Source of the DNA: Acidimicrobiaceae bacterium
GTDB lineage: Bacteria; Actinomycetota; Acidimicrobiia; Acidimicrobiales; Aldehydirespiratoraceae
NCBI GenBank assembly: GCA_009843735.1
Contig: VYCW01000076.1
Location: 1-40,090 of the forward strand
Length of the DNA stretch: 40,090 nucleotides
Direction of reading: 5' to 3'
Shown in pieces: positions 1 to 9,121 of this stretch. The notes under the pieces are model-generated. The model was not told where the DNA came from and ran no database searches. It saw only the letters and a program-made list of their open reading frames with translations. Both the position numbers and the translations under genes were made by a program. Positions within the stretch are counted from its first letter, which is position 1. The number at the start of each line of letters is the position of its first letter.

Positions 1-38
1 ATGCCGACGGTCAGATAGGTGCGCAGGAACTCCGACAC
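1..38 (-). CDS. 5' fragment of an unidentified gene leaving the window
   Basis: An open minus-strand frame begins with GTG at 38 and runs off the left edge, giving the residues MSEFLRTYLTVG. A TAAGCT box lies 8 nt upstream of the GTG (47-52), the same arrangement seen before many start codons here, which is the main reason to call it. Only 12 residues are visible, so no family can be named. The 72 bases between this start and the stop of the next gene (111) hold nothing else that I can see. Confidence 0.35.
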   Translation of the reverse strand, partial: MSEFLRTYLTVG

Positions 39-46
39 GGGCCGGA

Positions 47-52
47 AGCTTA
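47..52 (-). promoter_or_regulatory. Putative -10 box (TAAGCT) for leaderless mRNA
   Basis: TAAGCT on the minus strand ends 8 nt before the GTG at 38, matching the TANNNT-to-start spacing repeated across the window. Confidence 0.35.
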
Positions 53-110
53 CCGGCGCGGCAGCCCGCGACGCGTCAGTGAAAGCCCCGGAACATGCCC
101 GCTCGGCCTG

Positions 111-566
111 TCAGCCGAGAAGCACCACCCGGCGGGCCATCCAGGCCGCGCAAGCCGACAGCAGCACGGCCGGTCCCGAGCGCCACGCCACCACGGCCAG
201 CCGCATCGCGGCTGCGTCCCCGGCGGAAGGCACCGACAGCACATTGATGATCGCGACCACGCCGAGCACGGCCACAGCCAGCGAGATCCAGTAGACGGAC
301 TGCCGGAGCCGGGGAACCATGTCCACAGCCGGAGTGGTACACACAATCACAGCCGCGCCCAGCAGCAGGACGCCGGTCATCGTGTTGACGTTGGTGAGGG
401 CGCTGTGTAGGTCATCCCACCACGGGTAGCGCCGATCGATGCCCAGGTAGCGGATGACGGGCGCGACCACATGCAGCAGCGCGGCAGCCAGCAGCACTAC
501 GACAAGGATCTCCCGCGCCTCGTCCCAGGCAACCGCCACCGGACGGCGCTCGCGCTCATCCGCCAC
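111..566 (-). CDS. Hypothetical four-helix membrane protein
   Basis: A 151-aa protein read from GTG 566. It has a short charged N-terminus (MADERERRPVAVAWDEA) and four hydrophobic stretches at about residues 18-38, 58-77, 87-107 and 118-146, so it is probably an integral membrane protein with four helices. I recognise no family and no catalytic motif. The GTG is chosen because a TACCGT box lies exactly 6 nt upstream, as at many starts here; the frame is open further upstream, but that part lies antisense to the STAS gene and reads as low-complexity shadow. It follows the STAS gene by 91 nt on the same strand and may have its own promoter. Confidence 0.6.
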   Translation of the reverse strand: MADERERRPVAVAWDEAREILVVVLLAAALLHVVAPVIRYLGIDRRYPWWDDLHSALTNVNTMTGVLLLGAAVIVCTTPAVDMVPRLRQSVYWISLAVAVLGVVAIINVLSVPSAGDAAAMRLAVVAWRSGPAVLLSACAAWMARRVVLLG

Positions 567-572
567 GGCGCG

Positions 573-578
573 ACGGTA
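573..578 (-). promoter_or_regulatory. Putative -10 box (TACCGT) for leaderless mRNA
   Basis: TACCGT on the minus strand ends 6 nt upstream of GTG 566. Transcription would start at or next to the start codon. Confidence 0.45.
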
Positions 579-657
579 CCTGCTGCACGGGACTCTGGGC
601 GCGCCAAGCGGCCGGAAGACCCGGGCCGACCTCGCGGGAGAGGCTGCTAGGCGAGGA

Positions 658-996
658 TCAGCCTCCGACGCCGGCCAGCGCGTCGGGCCGGGAACCGTGG
701 ACCGGGATGATCTTGTCGAAGCCGCTGATCTCGAATATCTCCCGGATCGACTCGGACAGCGAGCAGACGGCCATCTTGGCGTTCTGCTTCTGGAGCGTCT
801 TGGCGACCAGTAGGACAACCCTGAGACCGGCGCTGCTGATGTAGGAGATGCCTTCGAAGTCCAGCACCATCCCCGTGTCGTCGGGGCTGATCGCGGCTTC
901 GAGCGCCTCGTGGAATTCGAGGGCATTGGCACCATCGACACGGCCCTCAGCCACTGCGATCAACGCTCCACCCTGCCTCTCAGTGCTGATATTCAA
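658..996 (-). CDS. STAS-domain anti-sigma factor antagonist
   Basis: A 112-aa single STAS-domain protein of the SpoIIAA/RsbV type. In that family a partner-switching antagonist binds an anti-sigma kinase when unphosphorylated, releasing a sigma factor. The signature region DFEGISYISSAGLRVV at about residues 46-61 contains the serine pair (S54/S55) where the phosphorylated serine lies in the family. Length is normal for a stand-alone antagonist. The start is assigned to TTG 996 because GAGGAG lies 10 nt upstream; an open extension to 1053 exists but has no matching family sequence. No anti-sigma kinase gene or sigma factor is visible nearby, so the partner is unknown. The regulatory role is inferred from the family. 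Confidence 0.8.
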   Translation of the reverse strand: MNISTERQGGALIAVAEGRVDGANALEFHEALEAAISPDDTGMVLDFEGISYISSAGLRVVLLVAKTLQKQNAKMAVCSLSESIREIFEISGFDKIIPVHGSRPDALAGVGG

Positions 997-1222
997 TGAA
1001 CCGCGTCTCCTCGGGAAATAACGAACGGGCCTTTGGCTGACCGTAGCCGCCAACAGCGCGCCATGCTAGCCCGGCGACGCGGTGCGCGCCTACCGACCAC
1101 TCCAATTCCATCCTGCGCTACGAACTCTTCGACCGCTCCGATTGCCCGACTCAAGCCCGACAATGTTCCACAAACTATGGTTGATCGCTGTTTCGGCGGC
1201 CACGACGGGGGGTGCGTTTCGA

Positions 1223-2878
1223 ATGCTGCTTGACGTGTTCCTCCCCATCGGGCTGCTGATCGTCGTGGCCAAGCTCCTAGAGGGCGTGCTCAGCCGCTTC
1301 GGCCTCAGCTCGATCATCGCCTTCACGCTGACAGGCGTCCTTCTGGGTCCCGCCACCGGGATCGTCGAGCCGCATCACGACCTCAACCTGTTCCTGGAGA
1401 TCGGCATCTTCGTGCTGTTCTTCCTGGTGGGGCTGGACGAGATCGACGTTCCGGGCTTCGTGGCCACCATGCGGGGGCGCTACTTCGCGGCAGCCATCAT
1501 CTCGGTGCTCATATCGCTGGTGGCGGCCCTCACCGTCACATCGGACATCCTCGGAATCGACTTGGGCCTGGGGCTCGACTTCGATGAGGCCCTGGCCCTC
1601 GCCGGCATCCTCTCGCTGTCGAGCCTCGGCCTCGCGGCCAAGGTGCTGTCGGACTCCGGAACGCTGCGGCAACCCATCGGACTGAAGATCTTCACCATCG
1701 TGATCATCGCGGAGATCGCCTCCCTGCTCGTGGTGGGATTCACGATCGGGGAGCACAGCCACGACCTCAACGTGGCCGCGGTGGCGGCGCTGGTGGGGAA
1801 GATCGCCGCCTTCGTGGTGGTGGCGTGGCTGCTGTCGGCCAAGGTGCTGCCGGTCGTGATCGTCTTCCTGCAGCGCGTCCTGAACGTGCCGGAGCTGTCC
1901 TTCGGACTGCTGCTGGGAGGTCTGTTCCTGGTGGTCGTGGGAGCCGAGCGCATGGGACTGCACGGCACCATCGGAGCGCTGCTGTTCGGTGCTGCCCTGT
2001 CGGGGCTGTCCGAGGGCGTGCGCGAGGACATCATGCCCGGCATGCGAAGCGCCTCGGAGGGCTTCTTCGTGCCGCTGTTCTTCGCATCGGCCGGCCTCCA
2101 CTTCGATCTGTCCTTCATGAACCTGACCCCGACGACCGCGGCGGCTCTGGTGCTCGTGCCGCTCGTCGGCAAGTTCGCCGGGGCCTTCATCGGCACCTAC
2201 ATCACCCGGATCGACGCCCCGTTCGCGCTGGCCACTGGGCTGATGTCCAAGGGCGTGGCCGAGATCGCCTTCCTGCTGGTGCTGTTCGAGAGCGGCGTGA
2301 TCACCAAGGACATCTTCTCGCTGCTGGTTCTGACCATGTTCGGATACATCCTGTTCATGCCGGTCATCCTGAACTTCGCGGTCAAGCGGGCGACGGTGTC
2401 GGAGCACCCCTCACTCCCCGACGCCGTCGCACGGTCGTTCGCCCGCTACGCGCTGGAGGGCGTCAAGGTCCGCACCGTGATGGACTCGACCCGCGACTAT
2501 CCGGGCTCCGAGACCTCGGTGGCCGAGTTCATCGACGCTTGGACGGTGCCCAACCAGCACGACTACCTCGTGGTGGACGGCGGCGTTGTCTCGGGGATCG
2601 TCACCACGTCCGGACTTCACTCCGTTCGCCGGGGCGCCCACGCCACCGCCACGCTGGGGGCGGTGATGCGGGCCAGCACGCTCAAGGCCCGGCCCGACGA
2701 TCCGATCCACGATGCGCTGGAGCGGATGACCGCCACCTCGCAGTCGGTGATCCCGGTGACCGACCCGGAGTCAGGACGGTTCCTGGGCTCGGTCACGAGC
2801 GCGGACGTGATCCACCTGGCCATGCTGATGGACGAGATCCAGGAGGAGATCCAGCGAATGGAGACCGAGGAGCCCTGA
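1223..2878 (+). CDS. CPA2-family cation/proton antiporter with C-terminal CBS pair
   Basis: A 551-aa membrane protein. Residues 1 to about 395 form the multi-helix Na+/H+ exchanger domain of the CPA2 (KefB/NapA-like) family, with the conserved early stretch FGLSSIIAFTLTGVLLGPAT and LFFLVGLDEID. About residues 414-545 form two CBS motifs (around VRTVMDSTRDY and LGAVMRASTLKARPDDPIHDALERM), which in other transporters bind adenine nucleotides and gate activity. The predicted role is exchange of Na+ or K+ for protons across the cytoplasmic membrane. ATG 1223 is preferred because a G-rich stretch lies about 11 nt upstream and the hydrophobic first helix begins there; the frame is open from 1082 but that part is not hydrophobic. 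It converges on the PhyH gene with 14 nt between stops. Ion specificity cannot be read from sequence. Confidence 0.87.
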   Translation: MLLDVFLPIGLLIVVAKLLEGVLSRFGLSSIIAFTLTGVLLGPATGIVEPHHDLNLFLEIGIFVLFFLVGLDEIDVPGFVATMRGRYFAAAIISVLISLVAALTVTSDILGIDLGLGLDFDEALALAGILSLSSLGLAAKVLSDSGTLRQPIGLKIFTIVIIAEIASLLVVGFTIGEHSHDLNVAAVAALVGKIAAFVVVAWLLSAKVLPVVIVFLQRVLNVPELSFGLLLGGLFLVVVGAERMGLHGTIGALLFGAALSGLSEGVREDIMPGMRSASEGFFVPLFFASAGLHFDLSFMNLTPTTAAALVLVPLVGKFAGAFIGTYITRIDAPFALATGLMSKGVAEIAFLLVLFESGVITKDIFSLLVLTMFGYILFMPVILNFAVKRATVSEHPSLPDAVARSFARYALEGVKVRTVMDSTRDYPGSETSVAEFIDAWTVPNQHDYLVVDGGVVSGIVTTSGLHSVRRGAHATATLGAVMRASTLKARPDDPIHDALERMTATSQSVIPVTDPESGRFLGSVTSADVIHLAMLMDEIQEEIQRMETEEP

Positions 2879-2892
2879 GAACGAGGGCCCGG

Positions 2893-3723
2893 CTAGCGGT
2901 CGATGGCGTAGACCAGCGGGAAGCGCTCGTCGTCGGCCGGGTACTCGCCCGGCACCGCGGTGGTGTCGTCCTGGGTGACGGTGGGATCGCACCCGGGGTG
3001 CGGGAACCAGGTCGCGTCGTCGCCCAGCCAGCGGGTCGACAGCGCCACCCGGCGACCGGCGCCGGTGTTGGGCGGCGCGCCGTGGATGATCCAGGCCGAG
3101 AAGAAGATGGCGTCTCCCGGCTCCACGTCGAATCCGACGATGTCGTAGGGGCAGCCGGCCAGGTCCCGGGCCGCTTCGATGTCTGGCATCGGATCGCCGT
3201 CGAAGTCCTCGGTCCAGCCGCCCTGGCCGTCGAAGGACTCGGGGGCGTAGTAGGCCTCCCAGCGGTGCGATCCCCGCACGAACTCCAGCGAGCTCTCGCT
3301 GACCGAGCTTCCGGTGGCGGCCACCCAGGCCGAGACGATCTGCTTCCCTAGAAAGGGCCAGTACGGGATGTCCTGATGCCAGGGGGTGGGCGCGGCCGTG
3401 TGGGGCTCCTTGACCAGTAGGTGGTCGAAGTAGAAGCGCATCGTCGACGAGCCGGTCAGGGCCGCGGCCATGGCCGCGATCGGCGACCGGAACACGAAGT
3501 CCCGCACAACCGGCTCGTGCTGCCAGCGGTACCGGGTGGTGAAGAGCCGGTCGGTGGCTGCACCCGGGTTGGTGTCGGTCACCCACGGGCCGCCGTCGAC
3601 CAGTTGACTCTGGGCGTCCTCGAGGATCCGATCGATCCACTCCTCGCCCACCGCGCCGGGCACCTTGACGACGCCGTCGGCGTCGAAGGCAGCCCGTATC
3701 TCCGGCGTGATCACTGCCGACAT
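2893..3723 (-). CDS. Phytanoyl-CoA dioxygenase (PhyH) family oxygenase
   Basis: A 276-aa Fe(II)/2-oxoglutarate-dependent oxygenase-like protein. Numbered from ATG 3723, the facial-triad candidates are H116 and D118 in PWHQDIPYWPF and H214 in WIIHGAPPNTG, with the 2-oxoglutarate-binding Arg in the following GRRVALSTRW. Length fits the PhyH family. The substrate is unknown; the family hydroxylates lipids, amino acids and many small molecules. It lies 36 nt after the nuoN stop in the same direction, so it may be read through from the complex I operon, though nothing links it to respiration. A GTG at 3744 adds seven residues and is an alternative start; neither has a clear ribosome site. Confidence 0.82.
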   Translation of the reverse strand: MSAVITPEIRAAFDADGVVKVPGAVGEEWIDRILEDAQSQLVDGGPWVTDTNPGAATDRLFTTRYRWQHEPVVRDFVFRSPIAAMAAALTGSSTMRFYFDHLLVKEPHTAAPTPWHQDIPYWPFLGKQIVSAWVAATGSSVSESSLEFVRGSHRWEAYYAPESFDGQGGWTEDFDGDPMPDIEAARDLAGCPYDIVGFDVEPGDAIFFSAWIIHGAPPNTGAGRRVALSTRWLGDDATWFPHPGCDPTVTQDDTTAVPGEYPADDERFPLVYAIDR

Positions 3724-3759
3724 TGTCTCGGACGATGCAGCCACATCAACGCGCCATCG

Positions 3760-5259
3760 TCACAGCCCGGCCGCGGTGCTGGACAGGGACTCCAGCAGGC
3801 CGGGGACGATGCCGGCAACCACGGTGAACAGCACGGCTGCGACGATCACGGCCGCGGCGCCCAGACCCATCGCCGGCGAATCCTCGGCACCGTCGGAGCC
3901 GTCGGAGCCCTCGTCGCCGAAGTACATGGCCACCACTACCCGCAGGTAGGCGAAGGCGGCTACCACCGCGCTGACCATGGCCACGATGGCCAGCCAGTAC
4001 GAACGGGCCTCCACGGCCGCGGAGATCACCGAGAACTTGGCCACGAAGCCCGACGTGAACGGCACGCCGGCCTGAGCCAGCAACAGGATCGTCAGCCCAA
4101 GGGCCAGGGCCGGCCTGCGGTTGCCGAGTCCGGCCAGCGCGGCCAGGCCGGTGCGGTCGTCCGCCCGACCCGACAGGACGGCCACCACGGTGAAGCTCCC
4201 GACCGCGATCACCGCGTAGGCGGCCAGGTAGAACAGCACCGCGGCCACGCCGGAATCGGAGGCCGCCTGCACGCCGACGAGGATGAAGCCGGCGTGCGAG
4301 ATCGACGAGTAGGCCAGGATGCGTTTGGCGTCGCTCTGAACTGCGGCCAGCACCGACCCGACCGCCAGCGTTGCGCAGGCGAGGGCGAACATGACCGGCT
4401 GCCAGTCGTCGGCCCGCACCCCCAGCGCATCCACGAACACCCGGATGAGCGCCGCGAACCCGGCCGCCTTCACCGCTGAGGCCATCAGGGCAGTCACCGG
4501 CGTGGGCGCGCCCACGTACACGTCGGGCGCCCAGGCGTGGAACGGCACCGCGGCCACCTTGAACCCCAGGCCGACAAGCAGCATCGCCAAGCCGGCCAGC
4601 AACATCCCGTCGCGCAGCACCAGGAACGTGTCCAGATAGCCGGCGATCCCGTCGAGGCTGGTCGTGCCGGTCGCTCCGTAAACGAGGGCGATCCCGTACA
4701 GCAGGAACGCGGTGGAGAAGGCGCCCAGCACGAAGTACTTGAGACCCGCCTCCAGCGACTCGAGCCGGCGCAGGTTGAGGGCGGCCATCACGTAGGCCGC
4801 GATGGACATCGTCTCCAGCCCCAGGAACAGCACGATCAGATCGGCGGCCCCGGCCATCACCACCGCCCCAGCCGCGGCCAGCAGGGTCAGCACACAGAGC
4901 TCGGCGGAGTCGATGCCCACTCGCTGGCAGTACCGGGGCAGCGTGGGGGCGGCCAGCGCCACCGAGCCGAAGACGACCGCGGCGGTGAACAGGGCCAAGC
5001 CGTCCATCACGAGCTGGTCCCCGAATGCGGTGACCTCGCCGTCCCGCTGCCACAGGACCACGACCGCGACGAACCCCGCCGCCACCACCGCGAAGGTCCA
5101 GAGTGCGTCGAGCCCGACCGGCAGCAGCCGGCTCGGCACCAGCGAGCGGACCATCAGCAGCACCAGCGCTCCCGCGGCCGGCAGGAGCACCGGCAGCAGC
5201 CCCGCCCAGTCGACGGCCGGCGCCACAATGGGCTCGAGCTGGGCCAGCACGGTTCCCAT
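3760..5259 (-). CDS. nuoN: NADH-quinone oxidoreductase subunit N
   Basis: A 499-aa antiporter-like membrane subunit of complex I, one of three proton-channel subunits. Diagnostic stretches are FLGLETMSIAAYVM (with the conserved Glu), KVAAVPFHAWAPDVYVGAPT and the helix with AVKAAGF carrying the channel lysine. About 14 hydrophobic helices are visible. An acidic Gly/Ser loop, DEGSDGSDGAEDSP, precedes the last helix and is unusual in composition. Its ATG overlaps the nuoM stop (TGATG), implying translational coupling. It is the last gene of a complete nuoA-N operon. Confidence 0.96.
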   Translation of the reverse strand: MGTVLAQLEPIVAPAVDWAGLLPVLLPAAGALVLLMVRSLVPSRLLPVGLDALWTFAVVAAGFVAVVVLWQRDGEVTAFGDQLVMDGLALFTAAVVFGSVALAAPTLPRYCQRVGIDSAELCVLTLLAAAGAVVMAGAADLIVLFLGLETMSIAAYVMAALNLRRLESLEAGLKYFVLGAFSTAFLLYGIALVYGATGTTSLDGIAGYLDTFLVLRDGMLLAGLAMLLVGLGFKVAAVPFHAWAPDVYVGAPTPVTALMASAVKAAGFAALIRVFVDALGVRADDWQPVMFALACATLAVGSVLAAVQSDAKRILAYSSISHAGFILVGVQAASDSGVAAVLFYLAAYAVIAVGSFTVVAVLSGRADDRTGLAALAGLGNRRPALALGLTILLLAQAGVPFTSGFVAKFSVISAAVEARSYWLAIVAMVSAVVAAFAYLRVVVAMYFGDEGSDGSDGAEDSPAMGLGAAAVIVAAVLFTVVAGIVPGLLESLSSTAAGL

Positions 5260-6911
5260 CAGCCGCCGTCCCCGCCGTGGCCGGCCCCGCCGTCCTCGCT
5301 GCCGCTCTGGCCTTCAGTGCCGTGGTCGTCGTAGCCGGCGGGCTTGTCCAGGTCGTCGAGACTCACCGGGGGCTGCACATCGGCCGCGGGCTCCGCGAAG
5401 CCGGCGACATTGTCCTCGACGTGGGCGATTATCGCGTCCACGGCGGGCTCGACCCGGTCGATCACCGGCTTGGGGTAGACGCCCATGAACACGATGGCGG
5501 CCAGGAACGGCACCATCACCAGGCCCTCTCGCCAGCGCATGTCCGGCATCTCGGCGTTGGCCCCGGAAGCCGGTCCGTGGAACACCCTCTGGTAGGCCCA
5601 CAGCAGGTACACGGCGGCCAGGATCACGCCCGCGGCGGCAACGACCGCCCACCAGCGGTGGGCGTTGAAGGCGCCGAGGAGCACCAGCAGCTCACCGACG
5701 AAGCCGTTGAGCCCGGGAAGCCCCACCGAGGACAGCATCACCACCGTGAATACCGCGGCCATCACCGGCGCCGGCTTCTGGAGACCGCCCAGGTCGGAGA
5801 TCTCGCGTGTGTGGCGGCGCTCGTAGATCATCCCCACCAGCAGGAACAGCGCGCCGGTGGACACCCCGTGGTTGACCATCTGCAGCACGCCGCCGGTGAG
5901 GCCCTCGGTGTTGAGCGCGAAGGTGCCGATCACGATGAAGCCGAGGTGAGCCACCGACGAGTACGCCACCAAGCGCTTGAGGTCCCGCTGCATGGCCGCG
6001 GCGATGGCGCCGTAGATGATCCCGATCACGCCGAGAGTCACCATCAGCGGCGCGAAGTACACCGATGCCTCCGGGAACAGGTACAGACCGAAGCGCACCA
6101 AGCCGTAGGTGCCGAGCTTCAGCATCACCGCGGCCAGGATCACCGAGCCCGCGGTGGGCGCGTTGGTGTGGGCGTCGGGCAGCCATGTGTGCACCGGGAA
6201 CAGCGGCACCTTCACCGCAAAGGCCAGCGCGAAGGCCAGGAACAGCCAGCGGGCGGTGTTGGTGGCCAGCACCTGGTTCTCGGCGATCCCGACAAGGTCG
6301 AAGCTCACCCCGCCGCCGGACGCCGAAGCGTGCAGGAAGGCCAGCGCCACGATCGCCACCAGCATCAGGGCCGAGCCGAACATGGTGAACAGGAAGAACT
6401 TCGTGGCCGCGTAGGCCCGGCGACCGTGGCCCCAGCCGCCGATAAGGAAGTACATGGGCACCAGCACGATCTCGAAGAAGACGAAGAACATGATCAGGTC
6501 GAGGGCCACGAAAGTGCCCAGGCAACCGGTCTCCAGGATCAGCAGCCAGGCGTAGTAGGGCTTGGGCGAGTGCTCCGGGTCCACGCCGACGATGGCCAGC
6601 GGGAACATCAGCGCGGTCATCACCACCAGGAACAGCGACAGCCCGTCCACCCCGACATGCCACGAGACGCCCAGCCCCTCGATCCAGGTGTACCGGTCCG
6701 AGAACTGGAACAGGCCCGCGGCACCGGCGTCGAACTCGGTGAGCAGCCACACGGCCAGAGCGGCCGGAAGGACCGACGCCAGCAGCGTCACCGGCTTGAG
6801 CAGATCGGAACGCGTGCGCGGCATGGCCAGCAGCACCAGCGCACCGGCGGCGGGAACCAGCACCAACACAGTGAGCACGGCCGGGAAGGAGGCTGAGGCG
6901 ACCGCGGTCAT
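5259..6911 (-). CDS. nuoM: NADH-quinone oxidoreductase subunit M
   Basis: A 550-aa proton-pumping membrane subunit of complex I. It shows FFEIVLVPMYFLIGGWG with the conserved Glu and KVPLFPVHTWLPDAHTNAPT, followed by the lysine-bearing helix VILAAVMLKLGTYG. The C-terminus runs on for about 75 residues after the last helix into an acidic, Gly-rich tail (ending in repeats of Asp, Glu and Gly) that typical NuoM proteins lack. The ATG abuts the nuoL stop with no gap, and the stop overlaps the nuoN start. The tail is probably cytoplasmic or surface-exposed; its role is unknown. Confidence 0.96.
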   Translation of the reverse strand: MTAVASASFPAVLTVLVLVPAAGALVLLAMPRTRSDLLKPVTLLASVLPAALAVWLLTEFDAGAAGLFQFSDRYTWIEGLGVSWHVGVDGLSLFLVVMTALMFPLAIVGVDPEHSPKPYYAWLLILETGCLGTFVALDLIMFFVFFEIVLVPMYFLIGGWGHGRRAYAATKFFLFTMFGSALMLVAIVALAFLHASASGGGVSFDLVGIAENQVLATNTARWLFLAFALAFAVKVPLFPVHTWLPDAHTNAPTAGSVILAAVMLKLGTYGLVRFGLYLFPEASVYFAPLMVTLGVIGIIYGAIAAAMQRDLKRLVAYSSVAHLGFIVIGTFALNTEGLTGGVLQMVNHGVSTGALFLLVGMIYERRHTREISDLGGLQKPAPVMAAVFTVVMLSSVGLPGLNGFVGELLVLLGAFNAHRWWAVVAAAGVILAAVYLLWAYQRVFHGPASGANAEMPDMRWREGLVMVPFLAAIVFMGVYPKPVIDRVEPAVDAIIAHVEDNVAGFAEPAADVQPPVSLDDLDKPAGYDDHGTEGQSGSEDGGAGHGGDGG

Positions 6912-8789
6912 CTACAGGCTCGCCCGCGACAGGAACCACACCAGCAGCGCCACCGCTCCGACCGCGGTGAGCAGCGCGTAGAAGCGCACGAAGCCCGACT
7001 GCACCCGCCGCAGCGCGGTGCCGCCGGCCCGCACCGAGCGGCCCACGCCATCGACCGCCCCGTCGACGACCTTCGAGTCGAAGGCGGCCAGCAGGTCGAA
7101 GGCCCGCCGGCCGGGTCCGCCCACGAAGCGGGTCACCGCTTCGTCCACGTAGAACGCCCGAGCAGCAACCGGCCGCTCCACCACGCTGGCCGGCACCCGG
7201 CCGCGCAGGTACACCGCGACCGCTCCGGCGATCCCGGCTGCGGCCCCGGCCACCGCGACCAGCGCCAGCAGCCACAGCGCCCCGCCGCCGATCTCAAGGT
7301 GGGCCTCGTTGCCGAACAGCGAGGGCTTCAGCCAGGTGCCCAGGAAGTGAAGGTCCTTGGTGAAGGGGAGATTCATCACTCCGGCCACCACTGCCGCCCC
7401 CGCCAGAGCCACCAGCGGTGCGGTCATCAGGGGCGAGGGCTCGTGGGGATGCTGCTCGTCGCCGTAACGGGCCTCGCCGTAGAAGGTCATGAACACCAGC
7501 CGGCTCATGTAGAAGGCGGTGAGCACCGCGGTGACCAGGCCGACCAGCCACAGCGCCGGGTTGGCATCGAAGGCGTAGGCGAGGATCTCGTCCTTGGACC
7601 AGAAGCCCGCGAACGGCGGCACCCCGGCGATGGCCAGCCAGCCGACGATGAACGTGATCGAGGTGATCGGCATGGCGGCCCGCAGCGCCCCATAGCGGCG
7701 CATGTCCTGGTCGCCGTCGAGGGCGTGGATCACCGAGCCCGAACCCAGGAACAGCAGCGCCTTGAAGAAGGCGTGGGTGACCATGTGGAAGATGGCGGCC
7801 ACGTACGCGCCCGTCCCGACAGCCAGCATCATGTAGCCCAACTGGCTGATCGTGGAGTAGGCCAGCACCTTCTTGATGTCGTTCTGGGCCATGGCCGCCC
7901 CCGCCGCGAACAGGGCGGTGGCCACCCCGACCCAGGCGATCATGTCCGGAGCCCAGGCGTCGGCCGCGGCGATGAGCGGGTTGACCCGAACCATGAGGTA
8001 GACGCCCGCGGTGACCATGGTGGCCGCGTGGATCAGCGCGGAGACCGGGGTGGGACCGGCCATGGCGTCAGGCAGCCAGATGTACAGGGGCAGCTGTGCC
8101 GACTTCCCGGCTGCGCCGACGAAGAGCAGGACCACGATGGCGGTGGCGGTGCTCGACGACAGCGACCCGGCGTGGCCGAACAGGTCCAGGTACCGCACCG
8201 AGCCCAGAGCACCGAAGGCCCAGAACATGGCCAGCATGAAGCCCCAGTCACCGACCCGGTTGGTGACGAACGCCTTCTTGCCGGCGGCCGCGTTGGCCTC
8301 CTCGGTGAACCAGAACGAGATGAGCAGGTAGGAGCAGACGCCCACCCCCTCCCAGCCGAGGAAGGTGAGGGCCAGGTTGTCGCCCAGCACCAGCACCAGC
8401 ATCGAGAAGGCGAACAGATTGAGGTAGATGAAGAACTTCGAGAAGTCGCGGTCTCCGTGCATGTAGCCGATGGCGTAGAGATGGATGAGCGAGCCCACAC
8501 CGGTGACGAACAGAGCCATGGTCACCGACAGCGGATCGACAAGAAGGCCGGCGTCCACGGAGAAGTCACCGGCCGGCACCCATTCGAAGAGGGTCACCAC
8601 GAAGCGGCGATCGGCCGGGTCCCGGGACATGAGGCCGGCGAACACCGCCACCGATGACACGAACGAGCCGGCCATGGCCGCGGTGGCCAACCAGCCGGCG
8701 CGGGGCTCGCCGAGGCGGCGTCCCGCGGCGAGCAGCACTGCGAAGCCGGCCAGCGGGAACGCACAGATGAGCCAAGCAGCAGCGCCCAT
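6912..8789 (-). CDS. nuoL: NADH-quinone oxidoreductase subunit L
   Basis: A 625-aa distal membrane-arm subunit of complex I, normal length for NuoL. Key regions are FLGWEGVGVCSYLLISFW (conserved Glu of the first half-channel), GAAGKSAQLPLYIWLPDAM (Lys) and the GPTPVSALIHAATMVTAG helix. The C-terminal part holds the lateral helix region and a final TM helix. ATG 8789 is 1 nt after the nuoK stop, with AAGGG just upstream. It forms the nuoKLM core together with its neighbours; proton translocation is established for the family. Confidence 0.97.
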   Translation of the reverse strand: MGAAAWLICAFPLAGFAVLLAAGRRLGEPRAGWLATAAMAGSFVSSVAVFAGLMSRDPADRRFVVTLFEWVPAGDFSVDAGLLVDPLSVTMALFVTGVGSLIHLYAIGYMHGDRDFSKFFIYLNLFAFSMLVLVLGDNLALTFLGWEGVGVCSYLLISFWFTEEANAAAGKKAFVTNRVGDWGFMLAMFWAFGALGSVRYLDLFGHAGSLSSSTATAIVVLLFVGAAGKSAQLPLYIWLPDAMAGPTPVSALIHAATMVTAGVYLMVRVNPLIAAADAWAPDMIAWVGVATALFAAGAAMAQNDIKKVLAYSTISQLGYMMLAVGTGAYVAAIFHMVTHAFFKALLFLGSGSVIHALDGDQDMRRYGALRAAMPITSITFIVGWLAIAGVPPFAGFWSKDEILAYAFDANPALWLVGLVTAVLTAFYMSRLVFMTFYGEARYGDEQHPHEPSPLMTAPLVALAGAAVVAGVMNLPFTKDLHFLGTWLKPSLFGNEAHLEIGGGALWLLALVAVAGAAAGIAGAVAVYLRGRVPASVVERPVAARAFYVDEAVTRFVGGPGRRAFDLLAAFDSKVVDGAVDGVGRSVRAGGTALRRVQSGFVRFYALLTAVGAVALLVWFLSRASL

Positions 8790-8790
8790 C

Positions 8791-9105
8791 TCAGCCCTTC
8801 AGCATCGACACGTCGTCGGTGGTGGCCCCGGCACGCCGCCGGTTGATGGCCACTACCAGGGCGAGACCGATCACCACTTCAGTGGCCGCCACCACCAGCA
8901 CGAAGAACACCGCGACCTGGCCGCCCACGTCGTTGAGGCCGGCTCCGAGGGCCACGAAGGTCACGTTGACCGCGTTGAGCATCAGCTCGACGCACATGAA
9001 CATCACCAGCGGGTTGCGGCGCACCAGCAGCCCGACGGCCCCAATGATGAACAGCGCGGCCGCGAGGGCCAGGTACCAGCCGGTGGTCAGTCCGCTCAGG
9101 TCCAT
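8791..9105 (-). CDS. nuoK: NADH-quinone oxidoreductase subunit K
   Basis: A 104-aa membrane subunit with three helices. The conserved acidic residues lie in FMCVELMLNAVNVTFVAL and AATEVVIGLALVVAI, the Glu pair needed for coupling in NuoK. ATG 9105 (MDLSGLTTGW) matches the family start; the frame is open upstream to 9171 but that part is Pro/Gly-rich and overlaps nuoJ. It begins 16 nt after the nuoJ stop and is followed 1 nt later by nuoL. Confidence 0.96.
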   Translation of the reverse strand: MDLSGLTTGWYLALAAALFIIGAVGLLVRRNPLVMFMCVELMLNAVNVTFVALGAGLNDVGGQVAVFFVLVVAATEVVIGLALVVAINRRRAGATTDDVSMLKG

Positions 9106-9121
9106 GGCTCGCCCGACCCCG

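Noticed and set aside
1277-2407. Long minus-strand frame opposite the antiporter gene
   Set aside because: Its composition (His, Gln, Glu, Arg repeats) is that of an antisense shadow in GC-rich DNA, and the antiporter on the other strand is unambiguous.
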